Below are positions 1-11,100 of a stretch of DNA of 64,000 nt, in pieces. Origin of the DNA: Lachancea mirantina (taxonomy: Eukaryota > Ascomycota > Saccharomycetes > Saccharomycetales > Saccharomycetaceae). The stretch is from assembly GCA_900074745.1 (NCBI GenBank), contig LT598464.1, positions 310,001 through 374,000 on the forward strand. Direction: 5' to 3'. The notes beneath the pieces are model-generated. The model was not told the origin of the DNA. It saw nothing but the letters and a program-made list of their open reading frames with translations, and did no database searches. Position 1 is the first letter of the stretch, and each line of letters starts with the position of its first letter. The position numbers were made by a program, and so were the translations under genes.

Positions 1-602
1 CTGGAAATGCTAGAATTGAGTCCCTGCATTTGTCTGCCACCAATGCCATCGAATTTATGGTGTTTACAGATATTTTCATTTCAGATCGGAAGCCGTTCCT
101 AGAACAAGAAAATGCTTGAAAATTAATCACGATGCACGTTTGTGCCGGCATTCGGTATCAAACCATCACATTTCGAGTTGAATTCCACAGAAATCAAACG
201 TGTTTCTAATTGCCAGCTTTTTGAAGAAGATTCCCCTGTCTGGCCTTTCGATTCAAGGTTTCTCTACTGAAGTTTATACCACGGTTCTAGTTACAATTAG
301 ATGGAAAGCAATAAACGACGCAATCCGACTTACATCTCGTCACATACTGTATTTTGCTTGGAGCTTGAAAATAATTAGGCGCTTACCAAGGCATTTTCAG
401 TCATGTTTCCACCGTCGAAATCAGGTTCTTTTGTCTTGACGGTGTCTGTTTAGTTATTTGACATATAATTTATATGTCAATTTTCACACTAAGAAAGCTC
501 ATCATCATCGACATCACCGTCGAATCCGAACAACTCTCCAAAGTCAAATAAAATAGCTAGCAGTGGCATTGGCTAGTAGCCGAAGGTAACCGAACGACGA
601 CA
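1..602. other. Intergenic region upstream of the yapsin-like gene
   Basis: About 600 bases with no convincing gene. Short open frames on both strands lack family resemblance. The only strong structure is the 23-base palindrome at 458-480, listed separately. The stretch just before 603 is probably the promoter and leader of the yapsin-like gene. Confidence 0.6.
458..480. repeat. Perfect 23-base palindrome in yapsin-like gene promoter
   Basis: An 11-base arm, TTGACATATAA, is followed by one T and then by its exact reverse complement. It ends 122 bases before the ATG at 603. It could be a dimeric transcription-factor site containing a TATA-like core. No known yeast factor site is recognised with confidence. 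Confidence 0.7.
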
Positions 603-2429
603 ATGTTACGATATTTGGGCGTTTTGGTTTGCATAGTGGCTAAGACGTTGGGAAACAGCACTTTGTCTTCCTCCTCGTTGACGTCCTCGACTTTTGATGT
701 TAGTGAAGCGTTTCCCACATTGACCGTGGGACGGGACAATACTCTGTTGTTCTATGTCAACGCCTCGATAGGTACCCCGGGACAACATCAAATGCTCCGT
801 GTGGACCTTGCACAGCCATACATGTGGGTCCCATCTGGAGATTCTTATGAAGCCTGTAACTCCACCGACGCGGCGTACGACGAATATAGCGACCAAGCCG
901 GCGCTTGCGACGCGGAAACCGTTTTCTATACTGAGGACAGCTCGACTGCGCATGTGCTGAATGACAACAGGACTTATCGGATGGTGTTCCCGGATTTTAT
1001 CTATTACAACGCAACGGCAGTGCAGGACATTGTGAACTTCACCTCCGTAACCGGTGACACTTCGCCATTCACATTCGAAGAACACAACAACGATACCAAT
1101 ATCTCTGGGACTTTTGCGGGGCCTGGTCTCCCGTTTCGAAAAATGTCTTTCTTTAGCGCAGAATCGTCGTATTACGTCAATGAAGGTGCGTTGGGACTTG
1201 CAGGCAAGGTCTCCTTGACAGGCTATGACAGCGACAGCGCTAACTTCGACACTTCCTTCTTTTTCCTTGAGCAACTGGTTCAAAACAATGTCATAAACAC
1301 GAGCTCTTTCTCCCTCTGGCTGGGGAGAGGCGAGTACAGTTTTTACAACTATAGTAGCGATCCCGTCATAAACAATTGCGGGAGTTTGATCCTAGGAGGC
1401 GTTGACCAATCGCTATACACTGGAGACTTTGTGAAGTTTGACACGTTACCTTTCTACGACGTCAACACATTAAAGGTCTCATATGGATTCCCCATTGTTC
1501 CGTTAACGAAGGTTAGCGTTCAGGCCAGCTCTGGAGAATCTCTCAATCTAACCTCAGATTCCTTCATCGAGCCGGTTTTACTCGACTCCAGATACACTTA
1601 CAGTTATTTACCTCTGAGCTTGATCGTACAAGTTGCGATCGAAATCAACGCCTATTACGTTGAGTCTCAAGAGAGGTGGTTAGTCGCGTGCGGTGTGAGC
1701 AGTCTAGGCGCTTCGATACTTTTCGAATTTGGCAATTTGGTCATCAAAGTTCCCCTCGATGATTTACTAGACAAGGCTTTCGATGACAATACCAACTCGA
1801 CGCTGCGTTTTTCCAACGGTGAGGAAGCTTGTTTTGTTAGGATGTTCCCGAATACGATGACTGGCTTCAACATTCTGGGAGGACCATTCTTGAAAAATGT
1901 TTACCTCGCAGCGGAATTAGAGAGCAATCAAATTGCGATGGCACAGGCCAAAATAATTCATCTCTCTGACGACTCCTTGTTGGCTGCAAGTTCTGCTTCA
2001 AAAACCACATACCAGACCGGCAGTGCGAGCCAAACAATTACGTCGGGGCCTTCGCGCTCCTACAATCCGTCGGCGATCCGATCAAGCTACATTCCATTTG
2101 CGACAACCAACAATCTGACAGATAGCAGCTATTTGACACTTTACGAGTCTTACACTTACAGCGGTTCCACTACGTCGCAACTAGTCAACCAGTTCACTGC
2201 ATTCATTTCATCGGACGGAGTTATTTTCACCGGAAGATCCTTCTACGAGACTTCCTATTCTGGACGAACGACGACAACTTCGTCATCCAATGGCACTGTC
2301 ACCTCCACCGTACGTAATGGCGCAAATCAGGTGCGTCCTCTAATTCGAAAAAATTCGCAGGGGATCATATCAGCCACGGTGGTAGGAGCACTGTTTGTCC
2401 TCGCAGTGGGCCTCGTCGCCTCGATTTAA
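603..2429 (+). CDS. Yapsin-like GPI-anchored aspartyl protease homologue with degenerate active sites
   Basis: A 608-residue secreted protein of the pepsin/yapsin family. Residues 1-17 form a hydrophobic signal peptide. The A1-fold landmarks are present: YVNASIGTPGQ before the first active site, ILGGVD near 264, and a GG-F-L motif near 431. The C-terminus is Ser/Thr-rich (about 455-575) and ends in a hydrophobic tail, as expected for a GPI signal and cell-wall or plasma-membrane location. Both catalytic motifs are altered: D68-L-A replaces DTG, and D328-S-R replaces DSG/DTG. The aspartates remain but the glycines are gone, so proteolysis is doubtful. Many N-glycosylation sequons occur. Its length is close to S. 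cerevisiae YPS7 (about 596 residues), but orthology is a guess. The ATG at 603 gives the signal peptide directly. Confidence 0.85.
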   Translation: MLRYLGVLVCIVAKTLGNSTLSSSSLTSSTFDVSEAFPTLTVGRDNTLLFYVNASIGTPGQHQMLRVDLAQPYMWVPSGDSYEACNSTDAAYDEYSDQAGACDAETVFYTEDSSTAHVLNDNRTYRMVFPDFIYYNATAVQDIVNFTSVTGDTSPFTFEEHNNDTNISGTFAGPGLPFRKMSFFSAESSYYVNEGALGLAGKVSLTGYDSDSANFDTSFFFLEQLVQNNVINTSSFSLWLGRGEYSFYNYSSDPVINNCGSLILGGVDQSLYTGDFVKFDTLPFYDVNTLKVSYGFPIVPLTKVSVQASSGESLNLTSDSFIEPVLLDSRYTYSYLPLSLIVQVAIEINAYYVESQERWLVACGVSSLGASILFEFGNLVIKVPLDDLLDKAFDDNTNSTLRFSNGEEACFVRMFPNTMTGFNILGGPFLKNVYLAAELESNQIAMAQAKIIHLSDDSLLAASSASKTTYQTGSASQTITSGPSRSYNPSAIRSSYIPFATTNNLTDSSYLTLYESYTYSGSTTSQLVNQFTAFISSDGVIFTGRSFYETSYSGRTTTTSSSNGTVTSTVRNGANQVRPLIRKNSQGIISATVVGALFVLAVGLVASI

Positions 2430-2708
2430 AAGTACCTAATGATAAACGTTTGTATTCAAAAGGCAGCTCTTCGTGAAGATTATAAATTTCATGAAATAAA
2501 TGAATATTACACAGATGTTACAAGAAATGGAGTCAAGAAGGTAAATCACGATTTCATGGAGCTAGTATCAGGAGGTAGCATAATGAAATAGAATAAGAAA
2601 TAGTCTAGTGATAACTTTCTCGTGCCCCACTTGTGTCTATTGGAGACAGATAATCGACACAAGCCTGTGGGCTAGGCTTGCACATACTCAACTCAGAAGC
2701 CAGTGTTT

Positions 2709-2781
2709 GCTTCAGTAGCTCAGTCGGAAGAGCGTCAGTCTCATAATCTGAAGGTCGAGAGTTCGAACCTCCCCTGGAGCA
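2709..2781 (+). tRNA. tRNA-Met (CAT), elongator
   Basis: A 73-base uninterrupted tRNA with a complete cloverleaf: acceptor stem GCTTCAG/CTGGAGC with discriminator A, anticodon loop CTCATAA giving CAT, and T-loop TTCGAAC. The sequence is nearly the same as the S. cerevisiae elongator tRNA-Met and lacks initiator features. A run of T follows within a few bases, as for RNA polymerase III termination. Confidence 0.97.
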
Positions 2782-3234
2782 CATTTTTTAGCGAATCGCG
2801 TAGAATATTTTTTTCGCCAAGAATCCCGCCTCACCAACTCCGTCGTCGTCAATAATTAAAATTTGTTCAGGCACGCACGACAAGGCCCACATGGATGATA
2901 ATAATAACAAATCTGTAGTGATGCAGCCAACATGACATCAAATCTTGCTTGCAACACACTCTTTTACTCTACTTGATTATGAGGAGGCCGTGTGGATGGG
3001 TGGCGGCCTCTTTAGTTTTTGGTGAATGTTAATTAGTATGAACATGTGTCGCATTAAGGTCTAACTCAATATATTGTCAAAAAGGAGTTGGCGTGTTTCA
3101 ATACGAAAAACCCTGTGCGGCGGAATATATAAACGTTGGGTTTTTCTGGTACCTCAAAATTATGCTGCTTGGTTTTAAGTTTCACCCTGCCCAAGAAACT
3201 CGAGATCTTAGGCATTTTAAGAATTACTGCGATA
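2782..3234 (+). promoter_or_regulatory. Intergenic region with TATA box for the GIT1-like permease
   Basis: No gene is seen between the tRNA and the permease. A TATA box, TATATAAA, lies at 3126-3133, about 100 bases before the first in-frame ATG at 3235. No Pho4-type CACGTG site is present, although S. cerevisiae GIT1 is phosphate-regulated. Confidence 0.55.
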
Positions 3235-4755
3235 ATGGAAATTACAGCAACGAAATCGGAGTCTGGCCGCGTTATCAGCTATGACGCTGATGCTAGAAGA
3301 CAAAGAACTTTCGGCTCGAGAGAGCAGAGATTGGTGAATATTATCACTATTGTAGCTGCCGGTTTTGCCCTAATTTCCGATGGATACCAAAATAACGTCA
3401 TGTCGATGTTAAACAAAGTTTTCCCCATTGAATACGGTAAAGAGGTTTACTCGTCAACAGTATCGACGCGAGTTTCCAATGCATCGTTGGTTGGCACCAT
3501 TTTGGGACAGGTTTTCGTCGGGATTGCATGTGACTACATGGGCCGCAAATGGTCCATTCTCGTTGCAACCTTGCTTTTGGTAATCGGGACTCTCTTGTGT
3601 GCTGCTTCTCATGGTAGAACATTAAACGGTATGTTCTGGATGATGACCGTAATGCGCGGTGTCACGGGTTTTGGTATTGGTGCGGAATATCCGTGCTGTT
3701 CTGTGAGCGCTAACGAAGCCGCCAACGAGCACAGCGCGAAGAGACGCGGCGGGATAATGGTTTTGGTCACCAACTTGCCGCTTTCTCTCGGAGGCCCATT
3801 TGCTAACATCGTGTTCCTTATCGTGTATTCCATCTGTGGCAGGAACCATTTGGAGGCGGTTTGGAGAACTTTGTTCGCTTTGGGATGTTTCTGGCCCTTG
3901 AGTGTGTTCTATTTCCGGTGGAAAATGACGACCAATACGCTTTACAAAAAGGGTACCTTCAAATCTACGGTTCCTTACTGGCTTGTTATCAAGTACTGCT
4001 GGAAGGATTTGCTAGGGACTTGTGGTACGTGGTTTCTGTATGATTTCGTCACTTTCCCTAATGGAATATTCTCCAGTCAGATCATCAGCTCCGTTATGAA
4101 AGATAGCAATGATTTGAAAAAAGTGGCTGGTTGGAATCTACTCCTCGGTATAATCGCCGTCCCTGGGTGTTTTGTCGGTGCGTACTTGTGCGATAGAATT
4201 GGTAGAAAATATACGCTTATTTTTGGTTTCAGCGGATACCTGATTTTTGGTTTGATTATCGGATGCGCTTTTGAGCAGCTATCACGCATCACTCCACTCT
4301 TTATCATCTTTTATGGTTTCATGAATGGCATGGCCAACGCGGGCCCCGGTGACATGATGGGAGTCGTGTCAAGTGAATCATTCCCAACCGCGGTACGCGG
4401 GACCTGCTATGGATTGAGCGCCGCTTTAGGTAAAGTCGGCGCCGTGGTAGGTACGCAATGTTTTACGCCAATCAGAGACAATTTAGGCAAACGCTGGACT
4501 TTTATCATTGCCGCGCTTTGTGGGCTGGCAGGCATTATTGTCAGTACCTTCTTGATCAGACACTTGAGAGAGGATGACCTGATGAGACAAGATATCGACT
4601 TCCACAACTTTTTAATCGAACACGGTTGGGAAGGCAGGATGGGTTTCGATGAAAGCGATTCTGACGACGCTGTTCCTAGTCAATCCTCTGAAAACCTACA
4701 CTCGACCAAAAAGTCTGATGTCGAAGTCCTGGCTCGCGAAATTTCTAATATCTAA
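3235..4755 (+). CDS. GIT1-like glycerophosphodiester (glycerophosphoinositol) permease
   Basis: A 506-residue major facilitator of the phosphate:H+ symporter group, most like Git1, which imports glycerophosphoinositol and glycerophosphocholine at the plasma membrane as phosphate, inositol or choline sources. Visible signatures are the loop-2/3 motif DYMGRKWS, the GFGIGAEYP segment before EAANEHSAKRRGG, the second-half counterpart DRIGRKYT, and RGTCYGLSAALGK. About twelve hydrophobic segments are evident, with an acidic C-terminal tail (DESDSDD). The frame is open upstream of 3235 but has no ATG there, so 3235 is the start. S. cerevisiae Git1 is 518 residues. Pho84 is a more distant alternative. 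In S. cerevisiae GIT1 lies near a telomere, so this position next to TRA1 is a local difference. Confidence 0.8.
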   Translation: MEITATKSESGRVISYDADARRQRTFGSREQRLVNIITIVAAGFALISDGYQNNVMSMLNKVFPIEYGKEVYSSTVSTRVSNASLVGTILGQVFVGIACDYMGRKWSILVATLLLVIGTLLCAASHGRTLNGMFWMMTVMRGVTGFGIGAEYPCCSVSANEAANEHSAKRRGGIMVLVTNLPLSLGGPFANIVFLIVYSICGRNHLEAVWRTLFALGCFWPLSVFYFRWKMTTNTLYKKGTFKSTVPYWLVIKYCWKDLLGTCGTWFLYDFVTFPNGIFSSQIISSVMKDSNDLKKVAGWNLLLGIIAVPGCFVGAYLCDRIGRKYTLIFGFSGYLIFGLIIGCAFEQLSRITPLFIIFYGFMNGMANAGPGDMMGVVSSESFPTAVRGTCYGLSAALGKVGAVVGTQCFTPIRDNLGKRWTFIIAALCGLAGIIVSTFLIRHLREDDLMRQDIDFHNFLIEHGWEGRMGFDESDSDDAVPSQSSENLHSTKKSDVEVLAREISNI

Positions 4756-5187
4756 AAGATAAAATCATTGGATGTTTGGCTAGCTGTCTGTACCATCTGC
4801 TGGACTGGCGTTGGTTGATTTTTCCGGTATACTCGCACAATTCCCCAGCTAGTTCTGGAGCAAGAAGCCTACAGAGACTTTTAAGTTTACTTTTAGTTGG
4901 ATAAGAATGTTCAATGTTGTATAGGTACGTATATACATAACGATAAAAGCTTGCAACTAACGAATGGGATTCTCGATGCTTTCTTGAACGAAGTGGGACG
5001 TTTTGATGTTTTGACCACCAATCTGTCATGATGATCATGTGATTGGTAAAATTTCCTATTTAGGAAAGTACGTTTGCACGAATAGGAAACGGGTCTGGGA
5101 AGGTTTTCATAATTTGGAAAAACCAAACCACGACTAGAACCGCTAACCAATTGTCAAACGGAACTTCAACAAACAAGGGCTACAGTC
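4756..5187. other. Intergenic region, GIT1-like to TRA1
   Basis: About 430 bases holding the 3' end of the permease transcript and the TRA1 promoter. A TATA-like stretch (GTACGTATATAC) occurs near 4925-4936. No RNA gene, repeat or clear factor site was recognised. Confidence 0.5.
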
Positions 5188-8100
5188 ATGTCATTTGTGG
5201 CCCAAATTGACGACTTTGTGTCAAATATGACCAATAGTGCAGATGACATGGCATCTCGATACCAGGGTCTGTCCGAATTGTGTGACATCATAGAACCATT
5301 AAGCTCATCACCGGACTATGAATCTTTTCTCAGGAAGACCGTACCGGTATTTCTTAATGAACTCAGCTCGGTACCAGTGTCGTTTGACAGTGGCTCAATA
5401 GAGCATAAACTACGCAACATGTCGTTGGAGGCGCTTAACAGATGCGCGTTGAATGAAGCATTTTCCAGCTGGGCGCCAGAAGTGTTAGAAAGGCTAATGG
5501 ACGTTTTACAAAACGACAATGAGGAAAACGGAGTACTCTCAATGAGAGTCTTGACTGGCTTGTTTAAGACCTACAAGGTGGCGCTCCTGAACCGTGTTGA
5601 AAAGTTTATTCAGGTTGTTATGGAGATTTACAAAGAGGTTCCTAGCCTTGTCAACAAGACCTTCCAGGAAGATCCAATACAAGATAGTCCAGTGGGGGTC
5701 AATGGATCGTTTGATACGTTTGATTCGGGTGATTTAGATGTAATAGACTCGCAATCGAATTCTAGCCACCTTACGCATTTCTCATCGAACAAACGCCTCA
5801 GACACTCAATGCACTCGTTCAAGGTCTTAGCCGAGTGTCCGATTACTATGGTGACACTTTATTCATCTTTCAAACAATTGACCACGTCGTCTTTACCCCA
5901 ATTCATGCCCCATATTATTGAGCTGCTCTTAATGGAGGCAGATGAACAAAAAGCCACCCGAGTGCGAGCGGAAGCCAAAGGTGAGATCTGGACCGGGATG
6001 TCACCAGACGTTAAAAATCGTGAAGCCTATTGTGATTTTGTTCTGGCACAAATAAAGGCTACTTCATTTTTGGCGTATATTTTTATCCGTGGATACGCTT
6101 CGGAATATCTCCAGAATTATGTCAACTTCGTACCGGAATTAATTATAAGGCTACTCCAGGACTGTCCGGCTGGAATGTCTTCTGCAAGGAAGGAACTTTT
6201 GCATGCAACGAGGCACATCTTGTCCACTAATTACAAAAGACTTTTTCTGCCTCAGATTAATTTACTCTTTAACGAAAAGATTTTGATCGGAGACGGCTTC
6301 ACTTCGCATGAGACCCTCAGACCACTTGCTTATAGCACAGTGGCAGATTTTATACACAATGTCAGAGGAGAGTTAAGTTTAGAAGATATTGAAAAGACGG
6401 TCCAAATGTACACCGGTTTTTTATTGGACGAAAGCCTGGCGCTTACCGTCCAGATTATGAGCGCGAAACTCCTTTTAAATTTGGTTGAGAGAATTCTTAA
6501 ATTAGGAAAAGAAGTTCAAAATCAAGCAGTGCGAGCTAAGAAACTGTTGATTATAATTATTGACGCTTATATTACGCGCTTTCAAAATCTCAACAAACAG
6601 TATGACAATCTTTTAAAACATCATGACGTTTACGAAAAAGATAAAGCCCAAAAAGTTGCTTTGATCAAGCAGGATGCCACTACTGAAGTCGAAACGCCGG
6701 AGACGTGGGTTGCGAAAATAATGGAAGATAATTTTGGTTTGGCACTCAAAACTGACAGCGACGGTGACCAAAACATGGAGGACGCTACGGCTTCACGGGT
6801 CATTGCCAGCGATAGGGATGAAATGGAGGCCACTGAAAATGGCAGTTCACCCCTGGATGTGTTGGACCTAAAATATCGCTCGCCGATTCTGATCGTTGCA
6901 CCTCCATCTAGTGATCCACTCAAAGATGCTTTTTATCTTTATCGCACACTGATGTCCTTTCTCAAGACTATCATCCACGATATAAAGGTTTTCAATCCTC
7001 CTTCGACTGATTACACCGGAATGAATCCAAAGTTGTGGTCTTCCCTTTCAAGAATTTTCTCATATGAGGAGGTCTTGGTTTTCAAGAAGTTATTTCACGA
7101 ATGTATTTTGGGACTGCACTTCTTTTCTAGTCCTCATGGAAAGAATCCTATTCAAGAGCGGAAGTTCTTTGACATAACAGCACCAAGTTTACCGGTCTCG
7201 GCTACTAAAGATGGTCGAGAACTTATGGACTATTTTGCCATTATGTTCATGCAAATCGATAGTTCCACATTTAACGATATATTAGAGACAGAAATTGAGT
7301 TTCTCTATCAGTCCATGCTTCGGGATTCAGCTTTGCTTCATGTTGCACAGTCATTTTTAACTAGTGAAATAACGTCTCCTAATTTCACTGGGATTCTTTT
7401 AAGATTTTTGAAGTCCAAACTGAGCACCTTGGGAAACGTCGATTGGAATAAATCAAATATTTTAATCAGACTTTTCAAGCTCTCCTTCATGTCCGTTAAT
7501 CTTTTTCCTGTATCAAATGAATCTGTTCTTCTTCCACATTTAAATGACCTGATTCTGGATTCTTTGAAATATGCGACCACAGCCAAAGAACCACTTGTTT
7601 ATCTTTATTTGATAAGAACGTTGTTCCGAAGCATTGGGGGGGGAAGATTCGAAAATCTTTACAGATCAATTAAACCAATTCTTCAGATCCTTTTGCAGTC
7701 TCTGAATCGTATGATTGCTACAGCCAGAAGGCCTCACGAACAGGACCTTTACGTTGAGCTTTGTCTTACAGTTCCCGTTCGTTTGAGTGTTTTAGCGCCC
7801 TATCTTGGCTATCTGATGAAACCTCTTGTTTATGCCTTACAGGGATTTCCAGAGCTTATAACTCAAGGCTTGAGAACTTTAGAGCTTTGCATTGATAATC
7901 TTACGGCAGAATATTTTGATCCTATCGTCGAGCCAGTTGTTGAAGACGTAATACGTTCTCTCTTTAAGCTGCTTCAACCTCAACCTTTCAATCATCAAAT
8001 CAGTCATACTGCTGTTAGAATTTTAGGTAAATTGGGCGGCAGAAATCGTCGATTTATTAAACCTCCTGCTGACTTAAGGTTCGAGTCGGAATTTGATATC

Positions 8101-11100
8101 GGTGTAAATGCGCTCTTCAAAATTGAAGGCATCAGCGAAGACGTCCCATTGTCAGTAACTGCGGGCGTCGAATCGTGTCTTGAAATTTTGCAAGATCAAA
8201 AAGCTACATTACATTACAAGAGGAACGCTTTTCGTTACTTGGAAGCGGTACTGAAATTAATTTTGCAGACCTCCTTGAAGGTCCCGGATGATTTAGAACA
8301 TTCTATAAGAGCTGGAGTGGAGCTGCTAACTCATCAAGATGTTAGGATTTCGGCAGATTTTAGTGATGAGAGAGTAAAAGATGCCAGGTTGTTACGCAAT
8401 AAGGAAGTTTTGCTCCTTAAATTGCTCGAAACTATTTTCTTTTCTGCTTCTATCCCTGAGATTAGAGACGAAGCTTCAACAATAGCTTTAAACCTGGTGA
8501 ATCATTTCTGCCTCCTTCAAGTGAATTCAGCTTTGAATGAAAAGAGCAGAAAGCCCGACGTTTTTAGTGTCGATGTGAAACAGCCAGATGTTACGATTGA
8601 CATCAGCATTATTTTAGAGGCAATATCCTCTTCTTTGGGATCGTTCGTCAAAGAAATTAGATTACTAGCAATCGAAGCTATAAGGCATTTGGTTAAAATC
8701 AGCGAAATCATTTATGGTGAAGAGCTCATGCTGAAATGTTCGTTTATTCCTCAGATGCTAAAATGCTTTGTACGCCATTGCTATGATGAGACCTTCTACG
8801 ACAAAAGCAGCGGGGTTTTAGGAATCAAAATTTTAATTGAGGAAGTAGATTTACCCGTTGAATTTTGGCGCAAATACCAATTTGATCTCGTCACTGGTCT
8901 CCTATTTGTTTTAAAAGATATTTCCACTGAAGCACCGGGCGTTATCAAAAATCGATCCGAAGATCTCATAATGGCAATACTAAAGTTGACTTGTGAAGGT
9001 ATTACAGTCTCATCTCTCAGTGAAAAGGCTTTGGAAAACACCTTGACAGACATAGTGTGCGAACTAAGCAATGCCAATAAAGTTGTGAGGAAAGCCTGTC
9101 AAGAAGCTTTATCGACAATATCGAACGTGTCATCCATACCCGTTGTCGAACTCATGCAACACGCGAAAAGTTTTCTCCTGTCTCCCATTTTTGCCAAGCC
9201 CCTAAGGGCGCTTCCGTTTCCTATGCAAATAGGTAATGTTGATGCAATAATATATTGCCTTAACCTCCCAGGCTCATTTTTAGAATTCAATGAAGAGCTT
9301 TACCGTCTTTTGCATGAGGCAATCGCTCTTGTGGATGCGGAAGACGAGTCTCTTGCCAGCGCTCATAGAGTGAGTGAACATCAAACTGCTGACCAGTTGG
9401 TGCAACTGAGAGTTGTATGCATCAAGCTACTAGCGCTTGCACTAAAGAACGAGGAATTTTCTGCAGCCCAGCAGGGCGCTACAAGAATTAGAATTTTAGC
9501 CGTTTTCTTTAAAACAATGTTGAAAAACTCCTCGGAGATAATCGAGGCGACCTATCAGGGCCTTAAAAGCGTTCTAGCAGATAATCCGAAGCTACCTAAA
9601 GAGCTCCTGCAAAATGGTTTGAAGCCGATGTTGATGAACCTATCCGACCATCAGAAGTTAACGGTGTCCGGGTTAGAAGCTTTGGCGCGATTATTGGAGC
9701 TGCTCATTGCGTATTTCAAGGTTGAGATCGGTAAGAAACTCTTGGACCACCTTGATGCGTGGTGCAGAACAGAAGTGCTTGACACTTTCTTCGGCAAAGA
9801 CCTACACGAGCAGACTCCTACAAAAATTATTTTTGGCATTATCAATATCTTCCATCTGCTGCCACCGCAGGCGGACGTGTTTCTGAATGACCTTCTCCTT
9901 AAGGTTTTGCACCTCGAGAAAAAGCTGCGGCTTCATTTAGTTTCTCCATTTCGTGAGCCACTAGCAAAATATCTGGATAGGTTCCATGTATCAGTACTGA
10001 ACTACTTCAAGAGCAATCTGGGATCTCGAGAACTTGTACTTCTCATGTGTGACATTATCCAGAGAAGTGAAGCCAAGCAATTAGAGCAGGATTTCAAAAT
10101 GGAGTTTTCCAATATCTTTGAATTCTATATGGCTGGGTTGTCGACGAGTAAAGTCAGAGCAGTCAGCTTCTTTGCAAACTCCGTTGATCTATTCGATACT
10201 TTGCATAAAGTAGAAGGAGACCAATGGCTCCGTGAAAATAAGAACAAGCTGATGGAATTAGGCGAAATGTTACGGCTTTGTCTAATCACTGTCAGGGAAG
10301 GCAATTTTCACTTCGACATGCTGCAGTTTCACCAAGCCTTGGCAAAATATCAAAAGCTTTTTTTGAAACTAATCGAAATCAAGGAATCCGAGTCTGATCT
10401 TCTTTTCGATTTAGTCGAATTTACTTTTACAAACGGTCTCAGTCCTCCGGAAGCCCTATTTGATCACATAAATGAACATGTTATTTCGAATGAAAGCAGT
10501 ACAGTAAAGGCCACCTATCTCGGAAAGGCTTTAAACTTCATCACCAGGGACAAACCTCTCGATGCCAGCGTTTTCATCCTAAAGCACTTGGTGAACAAAA
10601 CGCTTTTATATGAAGGACTTCAACACAAGTCGCTGAATAATCTCGAGACTTCCCCAGAAGCGGGACCCCAGTGGCTCGATTTGGTTAGTTCCAAAATATG
10701 GCGAGGAGCAAACAATACCCTTTTTACCAGCACATCGGGCCACTTCGATGTTTTCAGGTTTGAACTTTTACAACAGTCGGCTATCCTTGTCAAGTATGGA
10801 ATAGGCATTGATCCAGAGAAAAGAAAGGAAATAATAAAGTTCTGCTGGAATTTCATAAAATTGGAGGACTCTCTGGTTAAACAAGCTGCTTACATGGTAA
10901 CTTCATACTTCATCCATAGCTATGAGTTTCCAATTAAGATTGTTACGCAAGTATTTGTTGCTCTTTTGAGGTCAACACAAGGTGAATCACGCTTTATGGT
11001 GAAGCAGTCACTGGATTTATTAGCCCCAGTGATGCACGGCAGAATGGCTGCTGCAGGCTCTCCGCAAACGTGGGTCAACTGGGTCAGGAGAGTTTTGTCC

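Noticed and set aside
498-575. Minus-strand micro-frame of 26 codons ending in an acidic tail
   Set aside because: It looks protein-like (DFGELFGFDGDVDDDELS), but it has no room for an upstream exon without crossing the yapsin-like gene.
606-1283. A 225-codon minus-strand frame antisense to the yapsin-like gene
   Set aside because: No recognisable domain. It overlaps a plus-strand gene with signal peptide, fold motifs and GPI tail.
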